Part shown: one piece after another, positions 1 to 6,953 of the stretch
Numbering within the stretch: position 1 is the stretch's first letter
Layout: the number at the start of each line of letters is the position of its first letter
Source of the DNA: JAVBKP01 sp031553975
Lineage (GTDB): Bacteria; Bacillota; Clostridia; Peptostreptococcales; Anaerovoracaceae
Assembly (NCBI GenBank): GCA_031553975.1
Contig: JAVBKP010000088.1
Location: 1 to 9,427 of the forward strand
Length of the DNA: 9,427 nt
Direction: 5' to 3'
Notes under the pieces: model-generated
What the model was told of the DNA's origin: nothing
Databases searched by the model: none
The model's input: only the letters and a program-made list of their open reading frames with translations
Position numbers and translations under genes: made by a program

Positions 1-11
1 CTAAAATATGT

Positions 12-24
12 TATACTATAGTAT
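12..24 (+). promoter_or_regulatory. possible -10 region within a 12-bp palindrome
   Basis: TATACT at 12-17 resembles a sigma-A -10 box for the SIMPL gene, with transcription starting near 24. It overlaps a perfect 12-bp palindrome, ATACTATAGTAT (13-24), which could be an operator or chance in A+T-rich DNA. The matching -35 box would lie before the window, so the promoter cannot be confirmed. An alternative TTTACA (about 32-37) spaced 17 bp from TAATGC is weaker. Confidence 0.35.
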
Positions 25-78
25 GAAACTTTTTACAAAATCTATCGTCTAATCTAATGCAGAGAAAAAATATAGTAT

Positions 79-85
79 GGGAGGT
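79..85 (+). promoter_or_regulatory. ribosome binding site fixing the SIMPL start at 90
   Basis: GGGAGGT sits 4 bases before the ATG at 90. An in-frame ATG at 57 has no Shine-Dalgarno and would add 11 residues ahead of an otherwise normal cytoplasmic tail and membrane anchor, so 90 is the preferred start. Confidence 0.8.
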
Positions 86-89
86 ACAT

Positions 90-878
90 ATGAACGAAGA
101 AGAAATGAAAAAATTTAGATTTAATCATGGTGGTATGGGTACAAGATTTATTGTAGCTGTTCTAATTCTTGGAATTTGCTTGGTTTTGTGTGCATACATT
201 GGTGTGCATGGCCTAATTGAGTATAAGCAAGGAACCGCAGGCGGCATCACCGTAACTGGTTCTGCTAGTAGGAATTTCACATCAGATTTGATTGTTTGGC
301 GCGGAAACTTTTCTCAGACATCCGCCTCAACAAAAGAAGCGTATGAGCTACTAAAAAAAGATTCTGACATGATTACAAAATATCTAAAGGAAAATGGCGT
401 AGCCGATAAGGATATTGTGTTCTCTTCTATTGACACAATGCAAAAATTTCAGTATATTTATGGACCAAATGGCAATATACAGCAAGAGATTCCCGATGGA
501 TATACACTTAGCCAAAGTGTGACCATTACTTCATCAGAGGTAGATAAGATCGAAGGGATTTCTAGAGATATTACAAAGCTCATTGACTCAGGTGTCGTAT
601 TTATCTCCAACCAACCGGAGTATTTTTACACCAAATTAGATGAATTAAAACTAGAAATGATTGCAGAAGCCACAGCCAATGCCAGAGAAAGAGCCGACAT
701 CATCGCTACCAATGCCAAGAGTAGAGTAGGGGATTTAACCACTGCCAACCTAGGTGTATTCCAAATTATAGCGCAAAACTCTTCTTCTGAAGAGTATAGC
801 TACGGTGGCACCTTCAATACATGGTCAAAAGAAAAAACAGCCTCCGTTACCGTAAAGCTGTTTTATGAATCAAAGTAA
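90..878 (+). CDS. SIMPL domain-containing (DUF541) membrane-anchored protein
   Basis: The 262-residue protein has a short charged N-tail, one hydrophobic segment (about 20-44) and an extracytoplasmic SIMPL domain (about 53-258). The domain opens with the family's ITVTGSAS-like strand, has a central region ending SQSVTIT (141-147), a helix rich in A, R and E (about 190-212) and a closing beta strand ASVTVKLFYE. Family knowledge: SIMPL/DUF541 proteins are usually secreted or membrane-anchored, form oligomers in some cases and have no generally agreed biochemical role. The lack of a cleavage motif suggests a signal anchor rather than a released protein. The gene ends 6 bases from the convergent gene at 885, and its last codons contain that gene's likely terminator. 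Family call is confident; function is unknown. Confidence 0.88.
   Translation: MNEEEMKKFRFNHGGMGTRFIVAVLILGICLVLCAYIGVHGLIEYKQGTAGGITVTGSASRNFTSDLIVWRGNFSQTSASTKEAYELLKKDSDMITKYLKENGVADKDIVFSSIDTMQKFQYIYGPNGNIQQEIPDGYTLSQSVTITSSEVDKIEGISRDITKLIDSGVVFISNQPEYFYTKLDELKLEMIAEATANARERADIIATNAKSRVGDLTTANLGVFQIIAQNSSSEEYSYGGTFNTWSKEKTASVTVKLFYESK
834..864 (-). terminator. Rho-independent terminator of the 885-1502 gene, inside the SIMPL coding end
   Basis: AAAACAGC (834-841) and GCTGTTTT (857-864) form an 8-bp stem with a 15-base loop. Read on the - strand, the stem is followed by further T residues (833-832), then C and TTTT, giving a good intrinsic terminator 21 bases past the stop at 885. On the + strand it lies within SIMPL codons and its T run is short, so it would be weak there. 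Confidence 0.6.
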
Positions 879-884
879 AATATC

Positions 885-1502
885 CTAGATGACTTCAAAT
901 GTTCTAAGCATATGAGTAAATCTAGATCCATGGCCTTCTTCCGCTTCTAGGAAGAGGGCTTTTTTGATGACAAACGTACCGCCTTGCCCATTGTCGGTAA
1001 AATACGTAGTCATAAGAGGTGAGTCCCAATTGGTGCCTGTACTTGCATGAATCATATAGCCATCAATGCCATCTGTTTGTTTTGATGATTTTACAGGCTC
1101 TGTGACAGTGTCAAATTGCGTGATTAGGACTGTTTTTTCCATCTTAGCCACATCCTTTGGTTTGATACCTGACACTTGAGATATTAAGATATAACACTCT
1201 TGTGCTAATCCCGCTCCCTCGGCAGCAGGCATAGGCATAATGGTAAATGCATCAGGGTTGTCCACCACCATATAGCGACTTTCATCCACATAAATAACGA
1301 AGCCACTTTTATTGCCGTCCTTAGGGATCACATAAGGGTGATGTATTAGGGTTTCTTCGATTCCCTCTACTTGTATAGTAATCTCCTTGGCCTCATATGT
1401 GATTTGCTTTTTAGGGGATTCTAGGGGACCAACTCCAAAGAACATTCCAATTCCAAACATTATAATAATAGTAGGTATCAACAAAAGAATTAATTTTTTC
1501 AT
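885..1502 (-). CDS. hypothetical membrane-anchored protein
   Basis: I do not recognise this 205-residue protein. It begins MKKLILLLIPTIIIMFGIG, a hydrophobic anchor (about 4-24) with no lipobox cysteine, followed by an exported-looking domain of mostly alternating beta-strand character. Two residues of note are a Met/Pro patch (TIMPMPAAEG) and a C-terminal HGSRFTHMLRTFEVI. An in-frame ATG at 1535 would add 11 residues, but it lies only about 10 bases from the predicted transcription start and has no ribosome binding site. The 1502 start gives a normal signal anchor, although its nearest purine-rich site (GGAGAAAG, 1515-1522) is rather distant at 12 bases. The gene is monocistronic, with its own promoter at 1552-1581 and a terminator inside the convergent SIMPL gene. 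The reading frame is well supported; function is unknown. Confidence 0.75.
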   Translation of the reverse strand: MKKLILLLIPTIIIMFGIGMFFGVGPLESPKKQITYEAKEITIQVEGIEETLIHHPYVIPKDGNKSGFVIYVDESRYMVVDNPDAFTIMPMPAAEGAGLAQECYILISQVSGIKPKDVAKMEKTVLITQFDTVTEPVKSSKQTDGIDGYMIHASTGTNWDSPLMTTYFTDNGQGGTFVIKKALFLEAEEGHGSRFTHMLRTFEVI

Positions 1503-1551
1503 GTCCAATACTCGCTTTCTCCATTGACTTTTCATAGCTTGTCTTTATATT

Positions 1552-1581
1552 ATTATACTTTCCTTCGTTGGTAAAATACAA
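1552..1581 (-). promoter_or_regulatory. sigma-A promoter of the 885-1502 gene
   Basis: On the - strand TTGTAT (1581-1576) and TATAAT (1557-1552) are separated by 18 bp, placing the transcription start near 1545. It overlaps the region of the divergent promoter for the Dabb gene. Confidence 0.6.
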
Positions 1582-1598
1582 CCCAAATATGGTATACT
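1568..1598 (+). promoter_or_regulatory. probable promoter of the Dabb gene
   Basis: TATACT at 1593-1598 is a good -10 box. The only -35 candidate is TTGGTA (1568-1573), with a long 19-bp spacer. Transcription would start near 1605, leaving a leader of about 48 bases before the ATG at 1653. This -35 region lies between the boxes of the opposing promoter. Confidence 0.45.
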
Positions 1599-1652
1599 AT
1601 TGAGAGAAACTTTTTTAATCGTAAATATTTTACATAAAACGGAGGAATCAAA

Positions 1653-1952
1653 ATGATAAGACACATTGTAACTTGGAACTATGGGGATGGTTTCACACCA
1701 GAAGAAAACAAAGACCATGTACAAAAAATGAAAGAGGGCTTTGATGAACTATTAAAATTAATACCAGAAATCAAGGAATTAAAACTCATTGCCAATGAAC
1801 TCTCAACCAGCACTATCGACCTCATGTTAGATACAAAATTTGAAAGTGAAGAAACCTTGGCTACATACCAAGCAAACGAAGACCACCAAAAGCTAGGTGC
1901 CTATGTCAAAACAGTGACGAAAAATAGACAAGTATTTGATTATTCTGAATAA
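1653..1952 (+). CDS. Dabb family (stress-responsive A/B barrel) protein
   Basis: The 99-residue protein is a single Dabb domain (PF07876-type ferredoxin-like fold that dimerises into an alpha/beta barrel). It starts MIRHIVTWNY, the typical IxHxVxW first strand, followed by a helix (KDHVQKMKEGFDELLKLIP), a second strand (KELKLIANELS), a third strand ending in DLML, and the helix around YQANEDHQKLGAYVK, where H78 is the usual conserved histidine of the DHxxxxxYV motif. Length matches the family. GGAGG at 1641-1645 fixes the start. It stands alone, ending before a strong terminator at 2015-2043. Members act as small soluble proteins, some stress-induced and some enzymes on polyketide-like substrates; the substrate here cannot be told. 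Confidence 0.9.
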   Translation: MIRHIVTWNYGDGFTPEENKDHVQKMKEGFDELLKLIPEIKELKLIANELSTSTIDLMLDTKFESEETLATYQANEDHQKLGAYVKTVTKNRQVFDYSE

Positions 1953-1966
1953 ACATGCAATTGCGC

Positions 1967-2037
1967 AATGGGTGACGGCTGTACCCAAAAATCTCATCAT
2001 TTGTTATCAATTGGGACGGTTCTAAATGAGAACCGTC
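1967..2037 (+). repeat. palindromic repeat, copy A (GGGACGG family)
   Basis: It carries GGGACGGTTCTAAATGAG (2013-2030), shared with copies at 2804-2825, 6941-6958 and, in its first 15 bases, 8764-8778. An upstream part includes GGCTGTACCC (1977-1986), also present inverted at 8834-8843 in copy D. The shared modules indicate one family of composite repetitive elements, although the copies differ in length and arrangement. Confidence 0.75.
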
Positions 2038-2043
2038 TTTTTT
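2015..2043 (+). terminator. Rho-independent terminator of the Dabb gene, built from repeat copy A
   Basis: GACGGTTCT (2015-2023) pairs perfectly with AGAACCGTC (2029-2037) around the 5-base loop AAATG, followed by TTTTTT (2038-2043). This is the strongest terminator signature in the window and it incorporates the core of the dispersed repeat. Confidence 0.9.
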
Positions 2044-2055
2044 ATTATGTAGGAA

Positions 2056-2145
2056 ATATCGCTATGCGATATGACGGAATAACATAAAAAGTTACATTTA
2101 AAATCAAATTGCGAAGCAATTTGGCGTACCGAAGGTACTTTTTTT
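2056..2145 (+). repeat. three tandem triloop hairpins, the last terminator-like
   Basis: Three perfect short palindromes follow each other: ATATCGC/GCGATAT with loop TAT (2056-2072), AAATTGC/GCAATTT with loop GAA (2106-2122), and GTACC/GGTAC with loop GAA (2126-2138) followed by seven T (2139-2145). The last resembles a second, short intrinsic terminator. The stretch has no coding capacity that I can support. Confidence 0.6.
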
Positions 2146-2174
2146 ATTTAATTTTATTCAACAAAAAATTAAAC

Positions 2175-2203
2175 TTGACTTTAATAAAATTAAAGGTTAT
2201 ATT
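2175..2203 (+). promoter_or_regulatory. sigma-A promoter of the HTH-ligase-ABC-FtsX operon
   Basis: TTGACT (2175-2180) and TATATT (2198-2203) are separated by exactly 17 bp, placing the start near 2210 and leaving a leader of about 70 bases. The 8-bp A+T-rich inverted repeat ATAAAATT (2184-2191)/AATTTTAT (2214-2221) surrounds the -10 box and could be an operator, but its composition makes chance likely. No other equally good promoter was seen before 6953. Confidence 0.75.
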
Positions 2204-2279
2204 AATATTATTAAATTTTATATACAGCAAAACAAAATAAAATACAAATTATGTAAAAAACAATCAAGAGGAGAAGAAT

Positions 2280-2585
2280 ATGGCGATTAATATAGTTCCT
2301 GATTGGATTTCTGGGTTAGATGATGAAGATATCATATTTATGAAAAAATTTATCATATCGTCTGGCTCGCTTAAAGATGTGGCCGCCCAGTATGGAGTTA
2401 CATACCCTACAGTTCGTCTAAGACTAGACAAATTAATTCAAAAAATCCAAATAAATGAAGGGATTGGTAATGACCCTTATATTACTACCATAAAAAAGTT
2501 AGCCATTGATGAAAAACTAGACTTTGATACAGCAAAGCTACTCATCAGTGAGTATAAAAGAACAAAAACTGAGGAGGGGAAATAA
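2280..2585 (+). CDS. DUF2089-like helix-turn-helix protein
   Basis: The 101-residue protein has a short N-terminal part (PDWISGLDDEDIIFMKKFII) and a helix-turn-helix at about 29-56: GSLKDVAAQYGVTYPTVRLR, then LDKLIQKI. The pattern of a helix, then GVTYPTVRxRLDxLI, matches the C-terminal domain of DUF2089 proteins, which otherwise usually carry a zinc-ribbon-like N-terminus; no cysteines are present here, so this would be the short form. Residues 70-95 form a further helical tail. AGAGGAG precedes the ATG. It is the first gene of the cluster and is followed without a gap by the 68-residue membrane protein, so it is a plausible regulator of the operon (inference). The target is unknown. Confidence 0.72.
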   Translation: MAINIVPDWISGLDDEDIIFMKKFIISSGSLKDVAAQYGVTYPTVRLRLDKLIQKIQINEGIGNDPYITTIKKLAIDEKLDFDTAKLLISEYKRTKTEEGK

Positions 2586-2792
2586 ATGACACAAACTTCA
2601 TTTTTAGACAATATCATGATAAGCCCTATCATGGTTACTATCATTGAGCTTAGCAATATTATAGTGTCCATACTTGTCTTATTATTACCCCTAGTCGCTG
2701 CCATCTTTGCCATGCTTTATTATCGTTCTTCAAAGAAAAAAAGAAAATCCAAAGAAGAAATTAAAAGGATGAATATTCAAGATTTAGAGTAA
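2586..2792 (+). CDS. small single-pass membrane protein
   Basis: The ATG follows the upstream stop codon directly (TAAATG), with GAGGAGGGG (2571-2579) inside the last codons of the preceding gene, so translation is probably coupled. The 68 residues comprise a short N-part, one long hydrophobic stretch (about 10-46, possibly a hairpin but more likely one helix plus an amphipathic lead) and a very basic tail (RSSKKKRKSKEEIKR) that by the positive-inside rule should be cytoplasmic. I do not recognise the family. Tight coupling to the HTH gene suggests that the pair works together, for instance as a membrane partner of the DNA-binding protein; that is inference only. Confidence 0.7.
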   Translation: MTQTSFLDNIMISPIMVTIIELSNIIVSILVLLLPLVAAIFAMLYYRSSKKKRKSKEEIKRMNIQDLE

Positions 2793-2803
2793 AATGGACG
2801 TCA

Positions 2804-2825
2804 CTCATCATTTAGAACCGTCCCC
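2804..2825 (-). repeat. palindromic repeat, copy B
   Basis: Read on the - strand this is GGGGACGGTTCTAAATGATG followed by AG, the same core as copies A, C and D. It fills most of the 62-base gap between the small membrane protein and the ligase-like gene. GGACG (2796-2800) and CGTCC (2819-2823) could pair in the operon mRNA. No T run follows, so it is not an intrinsic terminator. Confidence 0.75.
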
Positions 2826-2854
2826 AATGAGTACAATGAAGAGGAGAAGTTAAA

Positions 2855-4354
2855 ATGTTAAAATACATAAGTCTATTCTTAGCGGCTTTTTTCACAGCTG
2901 GTATCATGGTCATCGTGCGTATGCACCAATTTGAAGTGCCTTTATATAACTTGCCTTGGTGGCCATTCCAAACTGGCTCCAGCATGAGTACTGACTTTTT
3001 TAATTATTTTAAGATGATTGCTACACTGACGACTTCTATCCTAGCATCCATAGTCATTTTGATACAAGTGATGCAAGGTAAACTTACGATAAGAAAATCA
3101 TTTGCCTATATACCAATGGGGGTTTATTCCTTGTTTGTGCTGATTTCCTTTATATCCTCGGACTATAAAGAGTTTGCTTTGTGGGGCAATACATTTAGCT
3201 TTGAAGGCACCCTGGCTTTGTTATCTTACATGCTCATGCTGTTTTGCATCATCAATATAGCTGACTCAGAAAAGGCGGTGAAATGGATCATTTACACTGT
3301 AGCCTTTGTTGGTGGCGTGCTTTGCTGGATTGGTATGACACAATCCATGGGAATTGACTTTTTCCAAACTGCCCTAGGAAAACATTTAATAACGCCTATA
3401 TCCTTTTGGTCAAATTTGAATAACCTTAACTTTACATTTCTCAGACGTGAAATTTACCAAACCGTGTATTCTCCAATGCTAGTTGGGTTTTACTTGACTA
3501 TGCTAATTCCTATATTTTCAATGCTTTTCATTCATGAAAAGGAAAAATATAAACGAGGAATATGGGGCATATTGGTATTCCTGTTCACCTTTAATCTAGC
3601 AGGCGCATGTGTATCCGGAGTTTACATTGGCGCTACCTCTTGGGGTAGCATGATTGGATTGCTAGTATCAGTTATTGTTGGACTTTTACTCTTTAGACAA
3701 AAACTATCTCACCTGAAAAAACGCTTCGGGCTACTAGCTATAATAGCAATTATTGGCAGTTCCATCACCATTAGTCTTTTGGCCAATTCATACGCATACA
3801 TTCAAAACAATGCTGCCGTGGACCCTTTAACCACAACAAAGTCTGATTATACTGCATCTTTAGAAAAAAATATAACGGCCCCCTATGTAGGTTTTGAGAA
3901 TAATCAAGATTGGTTTGAGGGCAGGGGCTACATATGGTCTAGAACCCTTCCAATGTTAAAAGATACCCTCATTAGAGGTCATGGCGCAGATACCTATATG
4001 CTTTATTTCCCACAAAATGATTATGTAGCAAAGTCTAAAACCCAAAGCTTTGGCAAAAATCCCAATATTATTGTTGATAAACCCTTTAACCTGTATATGC
4101 AGATTGCTGTTGAAACAGGGGGGATATCGCTACTTGCACTAGTGGCGCTATGGGGTATGTATATCGTTCAGTCATTTAAAATATACAGACATTGTGATTT
4201 CAATGATTTCTTACCAATCGTAGGTGCAGGAATATTTCTAGGTGTTTGTGGTTTTATGGTGGCAGGTATATTTATTGATAGTAGCATTAATATAATGCCG
4301 ATTTTCTATGGACTACTTGGCACGGGAATCGCTGTTAATAGGAGTGTTTCATGA
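2855..4354 (+). CDS. O-antigen ligase (Wzy_C)-like polytopic membrane protein
   Basis: The 499-residue protein has about ten or more hydrophobic segments and one large extracytoplasmic loop (about 312-412), the layout of Wzy_C proteins, which join lipid-linked glycans to acceptors at the outer membrane face. The loop has GRGYIWSRTLPMLKD (356-370), RGHGADTYMLYFP (374-386) and VDKPFNLYMQIAVETGG (407-423), matching the family pattern of GRxxIW, GxGxDT and DKxHNxYLQ. Position 411 is Phe (TTT, 4085-4087) where the family normally has its key His. The usual Ser-Arg-Gly motif before the mid-protein helix also seems altered (ATSWGSMIGL, 260-269). GAGGAG precedes the ATG; the stop overlaps the ATPase start. 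No glycosyltransferase is nearby, so the substrate is unknown; it may be non-catalytic or act on an unusual substrate. Confidence 0.8.
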   Translation: MLKYISLFLAAFFTAGIMVIVRMHQFEVPLYNLPWWPFQTGSSMSTDFFNYFKMIATLTTSILASIVILIQVMQGKLTIRKSFAYIPMGVYSLFVLISFISSDYKEFALWGNTFSFEGTLALLSYMLMLFCIINIADSEKAVKWIIYTVAFVGGVLCWIGMTQSMGIDFFQTALGKHLITPISFWSNLNNLNFTFLRREIYQTVYSPMLVGFYLTMLIPIFSMLFIHEKEKYKRGIWGILVFLFTFNLAGACVSGVYIGATSWGSMIGLLVSVIVGLLLFRQKLSHLKKRFGLLAIIAIIGSSITISLLANSYAYIQNNAAVDPLTTTKSDYTASLEKNITAPYVGFENNQDWFEGRGYIWSRTLPMLKDTLIRGHGADTYMLYFPQNDYVAKSKTQSFGKNPNIIVDKPFNLYMQIAVETGGISLLALVALWGMYIVQSFKIYRHCDFNDFLPIVGAGIFLGVCGFMVAGIFIDSSINIMPIFYGLLGTGIAVNRSVS

Positions 4355-5037
4355 TTTTAGAAGTAAAAAATCTTATAAAGCACTATGGCGCGGAACCAAA
4401 CCTAGTAAAAGCTGTGGATGATATTACCTTTACTGTGAAAAAAGGGGCCTTTGTATCCATCATGGGCAAATCAGGCTGCGGCAAAACCACTACTATGCAC
4501 ATGATTGGCGGACTGGACCGTCCTACTTCTGGCAGCATCCTGATCAACGGGCGTGAAATCGTGCTTTCAAATACAGATTCTAAAAATGCAATCAAAGACA
4601 GTGAGGATTTAGCAATTTTTCGCAGAAAAAACATTGGATTTGTTTTTCAGCATTACAATCTATTACCAATATTAGATGTACGCAATAATATTCTGCTTCC
4701 TCTTGGGTTGGATGGACAGAAGGTTGATATTGAATTTTTCAATGAAGTCATTTCCACGCTGAGCATAGCAGACAAGCTGGATAAGTCGCCAAATAAACTC
4801 TCTGGTGGTGAACAGCAACGTGTGGCCATTGCTAGGGCCTTGATCGCAAAGCCATCTCTCATCTTAGCCGATGAACCTACAGGAAATCTAGACTCAAAGA
4901 CCAGTGAAGACGTACTTTCACTGTTTGAAAGCACATCAAAAGAATTTAATCAAACCATCATTATGGTAACCCACAACCAAGAGGTTGCAAACCACGCACA
5001 GCAACAAATCTTCATGTCAGATGGTAAAATCATATGA
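4351..5037 (+). CDS. ABC transporter ATP-binding protein, MacB/LolD/BceA type
   Basis: The 228-residue protein is a complete ABC ATPase: Walker A GKSGCGKTT (39-47), Q-loop Q100 in FVFQHYNLLP, signature LSGGEQQR (150-157), Walker B LILADEPTG with E175, D-loop NLDS and H-loop H208 in MVTHN. The GFVFQxxNLLP and LADEPTGNLDS patterns are typical of ATPases that partner FtsX-like permeases, which transmit mechanical force or extrude substrates from the membrane rather than import solutes. An insertion at about 70-90 (VLSNTDSKNAIKDSEDLAIF) is ordinary for this group. Its ATG overlaps the ligase-like stop and its stop overlaps the permease start, both as ATGA, so a ligase-ATPase-permease complex made at fixed ratio is plausible. 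All catalytic motifs are intact. Confidence 0.95.
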   Translation: MILEVKNLIKHYGAEPNLVKAVDDITFTVKKGAFVSIMGKSGCGKTTTMHMIGGLDRPTSGSILINGREIVLSNTDSKNAIKDSEDLAIFRRKNIGFVFQHYNLLPILDVRNNILLPLGLDGQKVDIEFFNEVISTLSIADKLDKSPNKLSGGEQQRVAIARALIAKPSLILADEPTGNLDSKTSEDVLSLFESTSKEFNQTIIMVTHNQEVANHAQQQIFMSDGKII

Positions 5038-6953
5038 ACAACAAACAATGGCTTCGCTTATTATCCGTAAAGAGTTTGGCATCAAATAAAACACGTAATG
5101 TGCTGGTAATCCTATCTTCGGCTATGTTAGCCATGGTACTATCTACGTTATTTAATATTGTATACAACCTAATAAAAGCCTCTGCCTACGGCACGAAACC
5201 ATCTTATATTTTAGAAGTTTCTTCTGGGCTTACTAGTTTCAGTGTTATGGTAGTCGCTATTTTGCTTTGTGGTTTTTTGCTTATATACGACTGTTTTCAC
5301 TTGTCTATAATCAAGGACATAAAGAGCCATGGACTAATACTGGCAATAGGTGCCACCACAAAACAGCTATGGAACATACTTTTATACCAAGCCATAGTTC
5401 TCACAAGTATTGGCATCGCTATTGGATTGGTTTTAAGTGTTTTTTCCTCTTTGATTATAGTACCAATTTACCTAAAAACAGTCTATGCTTTGGGCTCTGA
5501 ATTCACATATTCTTGGTCGATTTTCACATTTGCGATATCGGCTATCATTACAGGATTATGTATATACATAAGTATTTATTTAACACAAAATTATATATTG
5601 GAAATTAGTATAGTTGACGCCATCAGATTTCATCATATCAATAGCAGTATGAATATGCGAAAAATAGCAGTAGGTAGTCAGATGATACCTAACAAATTTC
5701 AGGCTCAGATAAAAAGCTGGTATATTTGGGACAGATTTGATATGACCCGAGACTTCTTCCAAGATGAAGATGAGATTTTATTAGAAAAGCATCAATCACA
5801 AAAGGATTATCGTACGAAGGTTTATACTGGCTACGGGCGAAGCACCACGGTGCCTAGCATACGCATACTTGCCCTAGGCAATACTTGGCGTACTCTTCGT
5901 ACTAACTTTCACGTTTTATTGTCGTTGTGGTTGGCTTTGATTTCATTTTTATTTATCAATTTGGTGATACATAACTTTGATTCAGAGGCTTTTGCAATGA
6001 CAAAAGTAGGTGACCACGATTTTGTTCTGACAAATGTATCTTTTAAGTCGTATTATGGTGAGCCGTCAGATCTTGATCCACCCTGGGATCCATTGGCACC
6101 ACGAGAAGCGTTTTCTGAGAAACTGATTCGTGACATGCAAACGACTGAATATATTTCGTCTTTAGATATTATGAAAATGGGGTGGGCTTTTGTAAAACCT
6201 ATTGGTATAGCAGAAGTAGCAGAGGAAGAAGACACAGATGGTTCTAAGTATATGCTGGCAATACTAGTGCCTGTACCGAACTTAGAAAGTATAGATAAAA
6301 ATATGCTATTCGGGTATGTGTCTTATAGCAAATATATGCCAGATGTAATCCATCTAAAGTCTGAGAAAGACTTTATTCTTCCATATTCAGACATCCCCCC
6401 AAATAGTAGCTACGACCAGATGGTAGCCGCCGCCATAAACCCTGTGTTTTTCATTGGTGAAGGGGACTTTGACAAATACGTAAAAACTCCTATTGTATAT
6501 AGTATTACAGCTGACGTAGACCCAAAAAATTATGAAAAAGTAGAAAGTTATCTTGAAAAAATATCTGCATTTCAGCGGAGAATAGATTTTCTGAGTAAGA
6601 ATAGACTAATCGCATACATGAATGATGTAAAGATAGCCTATTCCGTCCTAGGATATGTGCTGACTGCTATTATCGGCGTCGTTGGACTACTAGGTTTTAT
6701 CAACATGACAATCATCAGCCTGAGCATAAGAAAAGAGGAGTTATCAACACTCCAGTCCATTGGTATGACAGCGGGGCAGGTGAAAAAAATGTTGGTATCC
6801 GAAGGTATACTGTATACAATTTTGGTCATCACACCAGCCATTTTGATTTTCAGAAGTTTGATTGCAATAGCCGTCAGTGCGCTCATATTGCTTTGCTTAA
6901 CCATGATACCCTTGGTTGTATATAAGAATACTCATCAATTGGGACGGTTCTAA
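5034..6953 (+). CDS. FtsX-like ABC transporter permease
   Basis: The 639-residue partner of the preceding ATPase has hydrophobic segments at about 22-47, 68-92, 115-147, 158-184, 292-314, 537-563, 588-606 and 608-630. It contains two FtsX cores: KSHGLILAIGATTKQLW (97-113) and RKEELSTLQSIGMTAGQVKK (566-585). A large extracytoplasmic domain (about 315-530) lies between the fifth and sixth segments. Compared with related clostridial permeases as I know them, the loop after the first helix is very short (about 20 residues) and the last FtsX core is compressed: its third and fourth helices are nearly joined and the usual basic VERLRE-like tail is absent. The final residues THQLGRF and stop come from repeat copy C. 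Function as a pump or mechanotransmitter is inferred from the family. Confidence 0.88.
   Translation: MNNKQWLRLLSVKSLASNKTRNVLVILSSAMLAMVLSTLFNIVYNLIKASAYGTKPSYILEVSSGLTSFSVMVVAILLCGFLLIYDCFHLSIIKDIKSHGLILAIGATTKQLWNILLYQAIVLTSIGIAIGLVLSVFSSLIIVPIYLKTVYALGSEFTYSWSIFTFAISAIITGLCIYISIYLTQNYILEISIVDAIRFHHINSSMNMRKIAVGSQMIPNKFQAQIKSWYIWDRFDMTRDFFQDEDEILLEKHQSQKDYRTKVYTGYGRSTTVPSIRILALGNTWRTLRTNFHVLLSLWLALISFLFINLVIHNFDSEAFAMTKVGDHDFVLTNVSFKSYYGEPSDLDPPWDPLAPREAFSEKLIRDMQTTEYISSLDIMKMGWAFVKPIGIAEVAEEEDTDGSKYMLAILVPVPNLESIDKNMLFGYVSYSKYMPDVIHLKSEKDFILPYSDIPPNSSYDQMVAAAINPVFFIGEGDFDKYVKTPIVYSITADVDPKNYEKVESYLEKISAFQRRIDFLSKNRLIAYMNDVKIAYSVLGYVLTAIIGVVGLLGFINMTIISLSIRKEELSTLQSIGMTAGQVKKMLVSEGILYTILVITPAILIFRSLIAIAVSALILLCLTMIPLVVYKNTHQLGRF

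Noticed and set aside
57..89. The upstream ATG at 57 as start of the SIMPL protein
   Set aside because: No Shine-Dalgarno precedes it, and GGGAGGT is placed ideally for the ATG at 90.
2477..2713. A 78-codon - strand frame overlapping the HTH and small membrane protein genes
   Set aside because: It is antisense to two genes with good binding sites and coupled stop/start codons, and its hydrophobic content mirrors the opposite-strand membrane helix.
4383..4934. Two - strand open frames of 83 and 93 codons inside the ABC ATPase gene
   Set aside because: They lie antisense to an ATPase with all motifs intact, have no ribosome binding sites and their translations are low-complexity Ser/Leu-rich shadows.
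5267..5500. A 77-codon + strand frame inside the permease gene
   Set aside because: It is out of frame within a well-supported FtsX gene, with no binding site and an amino-acid composition unlike a real protein.
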